Assembly: GCF_009193155.1 (NCBI RefSeq)
Contig: NZ_VUKD01000004.1
Location: forward strand, 124,001 to 188,000
From: Georgenia subflava
GTDB lineage: Bacteria; Actinomycetota; Actinomycetes; Actinomycetales; Actinomycetaceae
Length of the DNA stretch: 64,000 nt
Direction: 5' to 3'
Shown: one piece after another, positions 16,922-25,238 of the stretch
How the letters are laid out: each line of letters begins with the position of its first letter
How positions within the stretch are numbered: position 1 is the stretch's first letter
Translations under genes and position numbers: made by a program
Notes under the pieces: model-generated
What the model saw: the letters and a program-made list of their open reading frames with translations, nothing else
Databases searched by the model: none
Told to the model about the DNA's origin: nothing

Positions 16922-17159
16922 ACATCGTCACCTGGCGGAGCTCCTGGGGCCGAGCGTCAACCTGGCAGAGCTCCCTGGGTCTGATCGTCACCTGGCCGAG
17001 CTACTGGGGCTGATCGTCAACGGGGTCGGGCTCTTGGGGCTGATCGTCAACGGGGTCGGGCTCTTGGGGCTGATCGTCAACGGGGTCGGGCTCTTGGGGC
17101 TGATCGTCAACGGGGTCGGGCTCTTGGGGCTGATCGTCAACCGGGCCGAGCTCCTGGTC
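16922..17159. repeat. Tandem array of about eight units, 30-bp period
   Basis: Four exact 30-bp units run from 17010 to 17129 (core ATCGTCAACGGGGTCGGGCT), with diverged units on both sides (16922-17009 and 17130-17159). There are no spacers, so it is not a CRISPR array. It fills most of the 522-bp gap between the substrate-binding gene and the HAD gene; the rest of the gap (16767-16920) must hold the importer promoter, for which TATTAC near 16827-16832 is one weak candidate. Confidence 0.95.
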
Positions 17160-17275
17160 CTGCATGCCGCGGGACCTTGCAGCGTCGGCACGGCTGTGGC
17201 CGCGGCGACGGCCTTCCCGTCGGAGTGGATCGGCCCTCGTCTCCGCCGGTCCACAGTCGCCCCGCGACGTAGCGG

Positions 17276-17281
17276 TAACGT
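17276..17281 (+). promoter_or_regulatory. -10 element of a leaderless promoter (HAD gene)
   Basis: TAACGT lies 7 nt before the start ATG and no Shine-Dalgarno sequence is present. Confidence 0.55.
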
Positions 17282-17288
17282 CGCCCCG

Positions 17289-17936
17289 ATGGTCTACGTG
17301 GTCGACGCGGTCCTGTTCGATATCGATGGCACGCTCGTGGATTCCACGCCCGCTGTGGAGCGGACGTGGCGGACCTGGGCTCGGCGTCACGGCCTTGACG
17401 CCGAGGAGATCCTCCGCGTCTGTCACGGTCGACGTACAGAGGACACGGTCGCGATGTTCGTGCCACAGCCGGACGTCGTCGCGGCTGCGGCTGAGCTGGA
17501 GCACCTTGAGCTGCACGACCTCGACGGTGTTGTCGCGCTTCCCGGCGCGGCAGACCTCCTCGATGGCCTTCCCGCCGAGCGCTGGGCCGCGGTGACCTCC
17601 GGCTCCCGGGAGCTGATGTGTTCGCGCCTCTCGGCGGCCGGCCTGCCGGTTCCGGAGGTACTGGTCGCGGCGGCGGACGTGATGGTGGGGAAGCCCGATC
17701 CCGAGGGCTACCGGAGGGCTGCCGAGGAGCTCGGGGTCGACCCCGCGGGATGCTTGGTCGTGGAGGACGCGCCGGCAGGGATCGCCGCCGGGCGAGCGGC
17801 AGGAGCAACGGTCGTCGCCGTATGCACCTCCCACGCTCGTGCCGAGCTCTACGACGCCGATGCGATCGCGGAGACTCTGTTGGACATCACCGTCGCCAGC
17901 AGCGCCTCTGGGCTGGACGTAGCCGTCTCCAAGTGA
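17289..17936 (+). CDS. HAD-family phosphatase, sugar-phosphatase/beta-phosphoglucomutase-like
   Basis: A 215-residue HAD hydrolase with all four motifs: LFDIDGTLVDS (nucleophile Asp near residue 10), AAVTSGSREL, MVGKPDPEGYRRA (Lys) and LVVEDAPAGIAAGRAAGATV. The alpha-helical cap sits between motifs I and II, as in the 2-deoxyglucose-6-phosphate phosphatase/DL-glycerol-3-phosphatase group. The start ATG at 17289 has no ribosome site but a TAACGT -10 element 7 nt upstream, so it is probably leaderless. It is a single-gene transcript. The preferred substrate is not determinable; a small sugar or polyol phosphate is likely. Confidence 0.88.
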   Translation: MVYVVDAVLFDIDGTLVDSTPAVERTWRTWARRHGLDAEEILRVCHGRRTEDTVAMFVPQPDVVAAAAELEHLELHDLDGVVALPGAADLLDGLPAERWAAVTSGSRELMCSRLSAAGLPVPEVLVAAADVMVGKPDPEGYRRAAEELGVDPAGCLVVEDAPAGIAAGRAAGATVVAVCTSHARAELYDADAIAETLLDITVASSASGLDVAVSK

Positions 17937-18019
17937 CCAGTCGCAACAACGGCACCAGACCTCACGGCACACATCTGTTGCGCACACTGCATCCCAACGC
18001 GGCGCTCGGCACCTGCTGC

Positions 18020-18096
18020 GTGCCTCGGTCCCAGTACGGATCCCGTGCCTCAGTCCCAGTGACGGATCAAGTGCCTCAGTCCCAATGACGGATCCG
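18020..18096. repeat. Three direct repeats, 25-26-bp period
   Basis: Units starting at 18020, 18045 and 18071 share GTGCCTCAGTCCCAGT followed by ACGGATC. They occupy the gap between the 3' ends of the convergent HAD and LacI genes. Confidence 0.85.
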
Positions 18097-18119
18097 CTTG
18101 CGAGGCACGTTCGCCACAC

Positions 18120-19187
18120 CTACCGGTCGGTGTCTGGCCGATCTTCGGGCGCGATCACGGACCACGGCACCTCGTGCCCCTCGAGCTCTCCCGACAGGGC
18201 CGCTCGCGCACACGCACGACCCTGCTCGCGCAGCGATGCCGCCACCGACCAGACTCCCGAGGTGGTGGCCTCTCGCGACCCGTCCCACCCGGTGAGCATC
18301 ACCTCCCGTTGCGTGCGGCGCACCGTCGAGCGGGCCCCGAGCGCCAGCTCATCGCTCATCGCCAGCACGACGACGGGGCCAGAGTCCTCCAGCGTCTCCA
18401 GCAGCATCGCGGCGGCGTCCTCACCCAGCTCGCGCTGGTTGCGCTGCACCACGGCGATCCGCGCGTCGTCCCAGTCCCGCCCGGCCTGGATCAGCGCATC
18501 GCGGTAGCCGGCGAGACGGGCCCCGGTGACGGGGAAGGGGACTGCCTGCAGATCCGTCAGGTCAGGGGGCAGGTCGCGGCCGCGCAGGGCGCCGCTGGTG
18601 CGGCGTCGGTCCAGGGGGAAGCTGATGATGACGGGGGTCGCCTCGGCCAGGGGCGTGGCCGCCGCGACCGCTGCCGCCGCCGCGCGGTCATCGGGCCCGA
18701 TGACCGCCAGCCCCGGGTGGGCAGGGCCGCCTTGGACAGCAGCGGGTCGCCCGCTGCTCGCGACGGCGGCCAGCACCGGGTCGTCTGCGACGGTGGTCCA
18801 CAGCACGTAACCGTCCACTGCCGCTGACAGCACACGGTCGACGTCGGAGGCATCCCCGCGGGTGGGGATCAGCACCACCCCGAGGTCCTCGCTGACGCAG
18901 ACGTCGGCGACCCCGGCCAGGAACTGGGCCGCCTGCGGGTCGTCGAAAAGGTAGGACAGGTGTTCCCCGACCACCACCCCCAGCTGCTGGGTGCGCCCCG
19001 AGCGCAGGGCGCGAGCTGTGCTGTCGGGGCGGTAGCCCAGTCGGGCCGCGGCCTCGAGCACCCGGGTCCGGGTGGACTCGGCTACCCGGGCGGGGTGGTT
19101 GAAGGTGTAGGAGACCGTCATCGGTGCAACCCCCGCCTGCGCGGCGACATCTTTGACGGTGGGGCGTAGCCGCGCACGTGTGGACAC
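18120..19187 (-). CDS. LacI-family transcriptional regulator
   Basis: A 355-residue LacI protein: HTH and hinge at the N-terminus (TVKDVAAQAGVAPMTVSYTF, then ARLGYRPDSTARAL), followed by the periplasmic-binding-protein-like effector domain ending SVAASLREQGRACARAAL. The start is the GTG at 19187, 6 nt after TATGCT, so the gene is probably leaderless. A GTAACGTTAC palindrome at 19205-19214 lies between it and the divergent MFS gene and is the expected operator. Effectors of the family are mostly sugars or nucleosides; here it is unknown. Confidence 0.9.
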   Translation of the reverse strand: MSTRARLRPTVKDVAAQAGVAPMTVSYTFNHPARVAESTRTRVLEAAARLGYRPDSTARALRSGRTQQLGVVVGEHLSYLFDDPQAAQFLAGVADVCVSEDLGVVLIPTRGDASDVDRVLSAAVDGYVLWTTVADDPVLAAVASSGRPAAVQGGPAHPGLAVIGPDDRAAAAAVAAATPLAEATPVIISFPLDRRRTSGALRGRDLPPDLTDLQAVPFPVTGARLAGYRDALIQAGRDWDDARIAVVQRNQRELGEDAAAMLLETLEDSGPVVVLAMSDELALGARSTVRRTQREVMLTGWDGSREATTSGVWSVAASLREQGRACARAALSGELEGHEVPWSVIAPEDRPDTDR

Positions 19188-19193
19188 ATCGAC

Positions 19194-19199
19194 AGCATA
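19194..19199 (-). promoter_or_regulatory. -10 element of the LacI gene
   Basis: TATGCT on the minus strand, 6 nt before the GTG start. Confidence 0.55.
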
Positions 19200-19204
19200 C
19201 TTGT

Positions 19205-19214
19205 GTAACGTTAC
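19205..19214. promoter_or_regulatory. Putative LacI-family operator overlapping the MFS -10 element
   Basis: GTAACGTTAC is a perfect palindrome with the central CG typical of LacI-family operators. It contains TAACGT (19206-19211), the -10 element of the MFS gene whose GTG starts 7 nt later, and lies just upstream of the -10 of the LacI gene, so one bound dimer could block both promoters. Confidence 0.75.
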
Positions 19215-19218
19215 GACC

Positions 19219-20520
19219 GTGAGTTCAGACATGGCACCCTCCGCGTCCCGCCCACTCCTCGTCGGCGCTCGTGCCGCCTACGCGCCCTACGCGGCGTTCG
19301 CCGCGTTCGGGACCTTCTGGGGCGCCTGGGGAGCTGCCCTGCCCACGCTCCGTACCCAGGCCGGGGTCAGCGAGGGCCATCTGGGCACCGCACTGCTCTT
19401 CGTCGGGCTAGGGGCTCTGCCGGCGATGGCCCTGACCGGACGCGCGGTGGACCACTTCGGGCTCCGCGTGGCGGCATGGTTGCTGGCGGCACTCGCCGGT
19501 GCCGGCCTGCTCATCACCGCCGGCGCCGACGGGATGGTGCTGCTGGTCATCGGGATGCTCGTGGTCGGCGCCGCCTCCGGTGCCGCGGACGTGGCCATCA
19601 ACACGCTCGCTGGGCGCGCAGAGCACGCCACCACCAAGCCTCTGCTCACCCGTTCCCACGGGCTGTTCTCCGTGGGCGTGGTCATCGCCAGCCTGTCCAC
19701 CGGAGCCCTCCTGGGCGCGGAGCTGTCACTGCTCGGGGCCTTCGCCGTGGTCGCGGCGGTGATGCTCGCCCTGGCAACGGTTGCCCTGCTGACCAGCACG
19801 TCGCTGCACGTTCCGGCTCACCAGGGAGATGCCGGTGCCCGGGTGGATGCTCGCGAAGGCGCCCGTGAGGAGCAGGTGGCACCGGCAGGCTCCGGCGCGG
19901 CCGCGCCCCGTGGTGCACGGGGCTGGGCGGGGCTGCTGCGCCGGATCAGCCCGACCTCGCCGCTGCTGGTCGTCGGCCTGGTCGCCGCCTTGGCCTACGC
20001 CATCGAGAACGCCCACCAGAGCTGGGGAGCGGTGATGCTCACCGACGTCTTCGCCGCCTCACCCCAGCTGGCGGCCGCAGCCCCGGCGACTTTCGCCGCC
20101 AGCGCCGCGGTGGCACGCCTGAGCCTGGCGCCGCTCTCTCGCAGCCACCCCACCGCGATGCTGCTCGGTGGAGGCATCCTCGCCACCGCAGGCAGCGCGG
20201 TGCTGGCCACCGCCCCCTCGGTCGCTGTGGCCCTGGTCGGGCTGGTGCTGGCCGCCCTGGGCACCGCGACGCTGTTCCCCACGCTGCTGAGCCGCAGCCT
20301 GCGCGGCACCGACCCTGCTCAGCACGGCCGGGCCACCTCCGCCGTCGCCGCCACCGCCTACCTCGGCTTCCTGCTCGGCCCGGCCTACGTGGGCCTGCTC
20401 GCCGAGACCAGCGACCTTCGCGGCGCGCTGCTCGGCGTGGCCGCACTCGGCCTGATCTTCACCCTCACAGCAGCACCGATCAGCGCCTGGGCTGCGAAAA
20501 GAGCGCAAACCGCTAGATGA
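19219..20520 (+). CDS. MFS transporter, 12 TM
   Basis: A 433-residue major facilitator with twelve predicted helices, a motif A-like loop after helix 2 (ALTGRAVDHFGLRV) and a hydrophilic central loop of about 50 residues (VPAHQGDAGARVDAREGARE) between helices 6 and 7. The GTG at 19219 is 7 nt from the -10 TAACGT and fits a leaderless start; an ATG at 19231 is a possible alternative. It is divergent from and probably repressed by the LacI protein, which would suit a carrier for a sugar or similar ligand. No direct evidence for the substrate. Confidence 0.87.
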   Translation: MSSDMAPSASRPLLVGARAAYAPYAAFAAFGTFWGAWGAALPTLRTQAGVSEGHLGTALLFVGLGALPAMALTGRAVDHFGLRVAAWLLAALAGAGLLITAGADGMVLLVIGMLVVGAASGAADVAINTLAGRAEHATTKPLLTRSHGLFSVGVVIASLSTGALLGAELSLLGAFAVVAAVMLALATVALLTSTSLHVPAHQGDAGARVDAREGAREEQVAPAGSGAAAPRGARGWAGLLRRISPTSPLLVVGLVAALAYAIENAHQSWGAVMLTDVFAASPQLAAAAPATFAASAAVARLSLAPLSRSHPTAMLLGGGILATAGSAVLATAPSVAVALVGLVLAALGTATLFPTLLSRSLRGTDPAQHGRATSAVAATAYLGFLLGPAYVGLLAETSDLRGALLGVAALGLIFTLTAAPISAWAAKRAQTAR

Positions 20521-20663
20521 CCTCGACGACCTCGACAGTTGTCTCCAGCGATCGGCTCATGAACTCAGGTGACCTGTTCTCTCCAGCGTCGTGGCAACGA
20601 CCGGCTGGACGCCACACCTCGCGGCGCGCGTGCACCGCCCCGGTCGCCACGCCACGATGAGGC

Positions 20664-23372
20664 ATGGCCATCCGTGAGCAGCCCGAGACGGTGCAGATCG
20701 ACGGGCGCCGGCTGCGGCTGACCAACCTGTCCAAGGTCCTCTACCCGGCCACCGGCACCACCAAGGCCGACGTCGTGGCCTACCTCGCCGAGATCGCCCC
20801 GGTCATGCTGCCGTACTGCTCGGGGCGGGCGACCACGCGCAAGCGTTGGCCGAACGGCGTCGGCACCGCGCAGGAGCCGGGCGAGGTCTTCTTCATCAAG
20901 AACCTCGAGTCGTCGGCGCCCGACTGGGTGGTGCGGGCAGACATCCAGCACTCGGGCGGGCCCAAGACCTATCCGTTGGTCGACGACCGGGCCACGCTCG
21001 CCTGGCTCGGCCAGGTCGCGGCGCTGGAGATCCACGTCCCGCAGTGGCGCTTCGGCTCCGACGGATCGCCACGTCACCCCGACCGGCTCGTGCTCGACCT
21101 CGACCCGGGCGAGGGTGCCGGCCTCGCCGAGTGCGCCGAGGTGGCCCGCCTCGCCCGCTCGCTGCTGCGGGGAATGGGGCTGGAGCCGGTCCCGGTCACG
21201 TCCGGCTCCAAGGGGATCCATCTGTACTCCGCGCTGGACGGCTCGCACAGCTCCGACGAGGTCAACGCCGTCGCCCACGAGCTGGCCCGTGCCATGGAGG
21301 CCGACCATCCCGACCTGATCGTCTCGGACATGAAGAAGTCCCTGCGGGGCGGCAAGGTGCTGGTCGACTGGTCGCAGAACAACGGCGCCAAGACCACCAT
21401 CGCGCCGTACTCGCTGCGCGGCCGTCCGCACCCGACCGTGGCCGCGCCGCGGACCTGGGCCGAGCTCGACGCGCCGGACCTCGCGCACCTGGAGTACCCC
21501 GAGGTGCTGCGGCTGGTCGGAGAGCGTGGCGACCCCATGGCGGTGCTGCTGGGCGAGCCGGACGAGCCGTACCACGACCCCGGCGAGCGGACCCCGGGCT
21601 CGGCCGAGCGCGCCCGGGCCGAGCGTGAGGTGGTCGCGGCCGGCGGGGTGTCGGCGCCCGGGGGACGCTCGGACCGGGCGGCGGGGGACCGGCTGGCCAG
21701 GTACCGGTCGATGCGTGACCCGTCCCGGACCCCGGAGCCGGTGCCGGCGTCCGTGGGCGACTCGGGCGGGGAGCTGTCGTTCGTCATCCAGGAGCACCAC
21801 GCCTCCCGGTGGCACCTGGACTTTCGCCTCGCGCACGACGGCGTCCTGGTCAGCTGGGCGCTCCCGAAAGGGGTGCCGCTGGAGGGGAGGAAGAACCACC
21901 TGGCGGTCCAGACCGAGGACCACCCGATGGAGTACGGCAGCTTCGAGGGGACCATCCCGCAGGGCGAGTACGGCGGTGGCGACGTGCGGATCTGGGACGA
22001 GGGCACCTACGAGCTGCACAAGTGGCACGAGGGCAAGGAGGTGATCGCCGTCCTCACGGGCCGGCCCGGCGGCGGGCTGGAGACCGACGGGCCCGGCCGC
22101 ACGGCCAAGCTCGCCCTCATCCATACCGGCGGTCGGGGCGGCGAGGGGGAGCGTAACCACTGGCTCATCCACCTGATGGACGCTGGCGCGTCCGGGGGTG
22201 CCGGCCGCGGCGGCGGTGCCAAGGGCGGGGCGGGGCGCGCCCGGGTCCGCGCCGGTGACGGCGCAGAGCCGCAGGGTGGTGACGGCGCAAAGCCGGATAG
22301 TGGCGACGACGGGCAGGCCGACGACGGCGAAGGGGCCCGGGACGCGGGCGGCAGCTCGGCGGCGCCCGGCACGACGGCGAGGCCGGCGTTCCGCGGCAGA
22401 CCACCCCGCCCGATGCTTGCCAGCGCAGGCGAGGTGGGCGATCTCGTCGACGACATCGACTGGGCGCTGGAGATGAAGTGGGACGGCGTCCGCGCCGTCG
22501 TCGAGGTCGAGGGCGGCCAGATCCGACTGACCAGCCGCAACGGCAACGACGTCACCAAGCTCTATCCCGACCTTGCCGATGTCGGCGTCTGCCTCGACGG
22601 CGTCGCGTCGGCGGTGCTCGACGGCGAGATCGTCGCCCTGGACGGTCGGGGCCGGCCCAGCTTCGCGCGCCTCCAGAAGCGCTTCAACCTCGCCCGGCCG
22701 CGCGACATCGCCGCCGCGGCGAAGAGCGCGCCGGTGCACGTGATGCTCTTCGACGTGCTCGCCGTCGGCGGCAAGGACGTCGTCGACGAGACCTACGACG
22801 AGCGCCGCCGGCGGCTGCGCGAGGTGGTCGATCCCGACCGCCACCCGCGGCTGGCGGTGCCGGACGCCTTCGAGGGCGACATCGAGGCGGCCATGCGGGC
22901 GTCGAACGAGTGGGGGCTGGAGGGCGTCGTGGCCAAGCGCCGCGACTCCCGCTACGTCGTCGGTCGACGTTCGCGCGCCTGGCTGAAGGTCAAGCACACG
23001 CTCACCCAGGAGGCCGTGGTGGTCGGGTGGCGGCCCGGCCAGGGCACCCGCGGCGGTGCCGTCGGCTCGCTCCTGCTGGCGGTACCCGGCGACGACGGTG
23101 AGCTCCACTACGCCGGCCGGGTCGGCTCGGGTTTCACCCAGCGCGAGGCCAGGGACTGGGTCGACGAGCTCGCGAAGATCGAGCGGCACACCCCGCCGGT
23201 GGCAGGCGTGCCTCGGCTCGATGCCCGCGACGCCCGGTGGGTGAGTGCGGAGCGGGTCGCGGAGGTTGAGCTGTCGGAGTGGACCACCGACCGGCGGATG
23301 CGCCACCCGAGGTGGCGCGGGTGGCGCCCGGACAAGGCACCGGGGGACGTGGTGGTCGAGGCGCCGGGGTGA
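20664..23372 (+). CDS. ligD: NHEJ ATP-dependent DNA ligase LigD, Pol-PE-Lig order
   Basis: A 902-residue multifunctional protein. Residues about 10-300 are the primase-polymerase domain (LDLDPGEGA metal site, VTSGSKGIHLY, SLRGRPHPTVAAP). Residues about 365-500 are the 3'-phosphoesterase (IQEHHASRWHLDFRLAHDGV, GSFEGTIPQGEYGGG). A Gly/Asp/Ala-rich linker (about 500-590) leads to the ligase domain with the nucleotidyl-transfer motif EMKWDGVRAV (Lys near 605), DGEIVAL, EGVVAKR and WLKVKH, then the OB-fold. This order is typical of actinobacteria. LigD repairs double-strand breaks together with Ku; no ku gene is in this window. The start has only a weak GAGG. Confidence 0.95.
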   Translation: MAIREQPETVQIDGRRLRLTNLSKVLYPATGTTKADVVAYLAEIAPVMLPYCSGRATTRKRWPNGVGTAQEPGEVFFIKNLESSAPDWVVRADIQHSGGPKTYPLVDDRATLAWLGQVAALEIHVPQWRFGSDGSPRHPDRLVLDLDPGEGAGLAECAEVARLARSLLRGMGLEPVPVTSGSKGIHLYSALDGSHSSDEVNAVAHELARAMEADHPDLIVSDMKKSLRGGKVLVDWSQNNGAKTTIAPYSLRGRPHPTVAAPRTWAELDAPDLAHLEYPEVLRLVGERGDPMAVLLGEPDEPYHDPGERTPGSAERARAEREVVAAGGVSAPGGRSDRAAGDRLARYRSMRDPSRTPEPVPASVGDSGGELSFVIQEHHASRWHLDFRLAHDGVLVSWALPKGVPLEGRKNHLAVQTEDHPMEYGSFEGTIPQGEYGGGDVRIWDEGTYELHKWHEGKEVIAVLTGRPGGGLETDGPGRTAKLALIHTGGRGGEGERNHWLIHLMDAGASGGAGRGGGAKGGAGRARVRAGDGAEPQGGDGAKPDSGDDGQADDGEGARDAGGSSAAPGTTARPAFRGRPPRPMLASAGEVGDLVDDIDWALEMKWDGVRAVVEVEGGQIRLTSRNGNDVTKLYPDLADVGVCLDGVASAVLDGEIVALDGRGRPSFARLQKRFNLARPRDIAAAAKSAPVHVMLFDVLAVGGKDVVDETYDERRRRLREVVDPDRHPRLAVPDAFEGDIEAAMRASNEWGLEGVVAKRRDSRYVVGRRSRAWLKVKHTLTQEAVVVGWRPGQGTRGGAVGSLLLAVPGDDGELHYAGRVGSGFTQREARDWVDELAKIERHTPPVAGVPRLDARDARWVSAERVAEVELSEWTTDRRMRHPRWRGWRPDKAPGDVVVEAPG

Positions 23373-23438
23373 CGGTGACGCGGGGGCGCCGCACTCTCCA
23401 TCGTGCGACGCCGGTCCGTCCGGAGACGACTCGAGCCC

Positions 23439-23816
23439 CTATTCGCGTCCGTCCGATACCGGCCGGCCGGTGCCGTCGTCGTCGAGCGTCTCCTCGACCA
23501 TCGTGGGCGAGGCGTGGATGCAGACCATCTTCAGCGGGGCGTCGCCGGCGGCGACGAACTTGTGGGGTGTGCGCGGCGCGACCGTGACGATGTCGCCCGG
23601 ACCGGCGTCGACCTCCTGGCCGTCAGCCGTGATCGTCGCCCGCCCCTCGAGCACCAGCCACGTCTCGGTGTACGGGTGCCGGTGCAGGGCAGGGCCGTGA
23701 CCGGGGTCGTCGTCGACGAGGTAGAACGAGACGCCGGCGCCGAACCGCTCGCCGATGAACTGTCGCGTCCGCCCGCCGGTGCTCGGCTGGTCCTGCGCCC
23801 GGGTCAGCGTGTACAT
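23439..23816 (-). CDS. Cupin-domain protein
   Basis: A 125-residue single cupin: GPALHRHPYTETWLVLEG supplies the two His and the Glu of motif 1, and PGDIVTVAPRTPHKFVAAGD motif 2. GGAAGGATCTGCC precedes the ATG at 23816. Small cupins of this type bind a metal and act as isomerases, dioxygenases or sensors; no substrate can be assigned. It is convergent with ligD. A second cupin with the same fold lies at 36654-37016. Confidence 0.87.
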   Translation of the reverse strand: MYTLTRAQDQPSTGGRTRQFIGERFGAGVSFYLVDDDPGHGPALHRHPYTETWLVLEGRATITADGQEVDAGPGDIVTVAPRTPHKFVAAGDAPLKMVCIHASPTMVEETLDDDGTGRPVSDGRE

Positions 23817-23906
23817 GGCAGATCCTTCCGTCGGGTCGGTCACCCTCATGGAAGGCCATGCCGGCGCCGGACGCGCGTGGGGGAGCGCCGGACGTCCGCC
23901 GGCGGC

Positions 23907-24635
23907 TCAGGCCGCGGGCAGCAGGGGGCGAGGTGGTCCGCCGTGGGCGCGCAGCACCTGCTCCGGGATCGCGCGGGCCAGGGTGACCAGCGCCGGCTCG
24001 ACCCGCTGGACCGTGCCGGGCACCTTGTCCAGGTCGAAACCCTTGTCCCACAGCAGCACGGAGGATCCGACGATGCGGAGCCGGGCGCCCCGCAGCGCCG
24101 GGTCCGTCAGCGCGTCGGCGACGGGGCCACGGACGAGGTCGGTGACGAACCGCTCGTCGGGGGAGGTGATCCGCCAGGTCCTGTCGATCTCCGGGTGCCC
24201 GACCGTGACGTCCTGCCCACCTACGGCGGTGGTGAGACCGGCGACGAGCCCGGTGTCGAACGACACCTCCGGCAGCGAGGCCGGCAGGTCGACCCCGACC
24301 ACGAGGTGGCTGTGCTTCGCGTCGCGACCGTCGGCCATGATCTGGTCGGTGGACTCGAAGGTGTAGTCGAGGAAGAACACGCGCAGGCCGTCCCGGTCCG
24401 CGACCGTGACCTCGGAGGCGTAGGACCGCTCGTCCGGCCGGAAGGGTGCGCCGGACCAGTCCTCGGTCGACACCCGCACGGGCAGGCGCTGCCACCCCCC
24501 GCGGCGGGCCATGCCCTGCTTCCTCTCCTGGAACCGGTTCTCCTTGCGGGTCTGCAGCCAGACGCCCACGGCGATGACGACCACCAGCCCCAGGCCGAGC
24601 AGCCACATCGTCCCCGTGCTCAGTCCCTCACCCAC
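23907..24635 (-). CDS. DUF3137-like membrane-anchored protein, last gene of the WXG cassette
   Basis: A 242-residue protein with one N-terminal membrane helix (WLLGLGLVVVIAVGVWL, about residues 11-27), then a positively charged stretch and a soluble domain containing FFLDYTFES and SHLVVGVDLPASLPEVSFD, resembling DUF3137 proteins. GAGGAGAGGGAGACGGC before the GTG at 24635 fixes the start, which overlaps the preceding gene by 16 bases. The N-out or N-in orientation is not certain, but the basic flank after the helix suggests a cytoplasmic C-terminus. The function is unknown; coupling implies it works with the four genes upstream. Confidence 0.8.
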   Translation of the reverse strand: MGEGLSTGTMWLLGLGLVVVIAVGVWLQTRKENRFQERKQGMARRGGWQRLPVRVSTEDWSGAPFRPDERSYASEVTVADRDGLRVFFLDYTFESTDQIMADGRDAKHSHLVVGVDLPASLPEVSFDTGLVAGLTTAVGGQDVTVGHPEIDRTWRITSPDERFVTDLVRGPVADALTDPALRGARLRIVGSSVLLWDKGFDLDKVPGTVQRVEPALVTLARAIPEQVLRAHGGPPRPLLPAA

Positions 24636-25237
24636 GCCGTCTCCCTCTCCTCGGTCCAGGTCATGTCCTCGAGCATCGTCTCGACGTCCACCACGGCGTG
24701 CAGCAGACCCTCGATGTCCGTGCCGCTGATCGTCGTGGTGACGTCGACGGCCCGGTGCGGGCCGACGTGCTGGCGCACCGCGTGACGGAGGATCCCGCCG
24801 AGCGGTCCGCCGTCGCCGGCGCGCTCGAAGCGCAGCACGCGCAGGAACTTGCACCCGTCGGCGAGCTCGCCGTCCTCGACCTGCACGGCCCCCACCTCGG
24901 CCGGCCGGTCGGCGTCGGTGAGCCCGCGGTGCAGGAGGTGGCGGTTCGCCGCTGTGTCGGTCGCGACGGCGGAGATCTCCAGCAGCATGAGCGCGCCGTG
25001 CACGTCCGGCAGGTGGAGGTAGCAGGCCTGCACGTGGTCGGGGTGCGGGAGGTCGGCGACGGCGGCGAGAACCGCACCCAGGCGCTCGACGGTCTCGGGC
25101 TCGTCCAGCTGCTGGTCGGCCACCAGGGCGGCGGCCGTCGCGGCGGCCCACTCCTGGGCCGAGGCGTGCACCGCCGTCGGCCAGGCCATCGGCACGCCGA
25201 CCCACACGCGCGGGTCGGGGGAGACGTTCACGCCCAC
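24620..25237 (-). CDS. Hypothetical protein of the WXG cassette (205 aa)
   Basis: A soluble 205-residue alpha/beta protein without signal or membrane segment. Recognisable elements are EWAAATAAALVADQQLDE, VQACYLHLPDVHGALMLLEI and, near the end, DVTTTISGTDIEGLLHAVVD. I recognise no family. The GTG start at 25237 lies one base from the stop of the previous gene and its own end overlaps the DUF3137-like gene, so it is translated as part of the operon. Length and layout recall the cytosolic accessory proteins found beside WXG100 substrates, but sequence similarity was not tested. Confidence 0.75.
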   Translation of the reverse strand: MGVNVSPDPRVWVGVPMAWPTAVHASAQEWAAATAAALVADQQLDEPETVERLGAVLAAVADLPHPDHVQACYLHLPDVHGALMLLEISAVATDTAANRHLLHRGLTDADRPAEVGAVQVEDGELADGCKFLRVLRFERAGDGGPLGGILRHAVRQHVGPHRAVDVTTTISGTDIEGLLHAVVDVETMLEDMTWTEERETAWVRD

Positions 25238-25238
25238 G

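Noticed and set aside
16922-17159. CRISPR array
   Set aside because: Units of 30 bp follow one another without spacers and no cas gene is near; it is a simple tandem repeat.
17001-18119. Minus-strand protein with a decapeptide repeat of DDQPQEPDPV type
   Set aside because: It is antisense to the HAD gene and its repeat part is just the 30-bp array read backwards.
20565-23306. A 913-codon open frame on the minus strand opposite ligD
   Set aside because: It has no family motifs and lies antisense to a protein with a complete set of LigD motifs. At this GC content stop codons are rare, so long antisense frames are expected.
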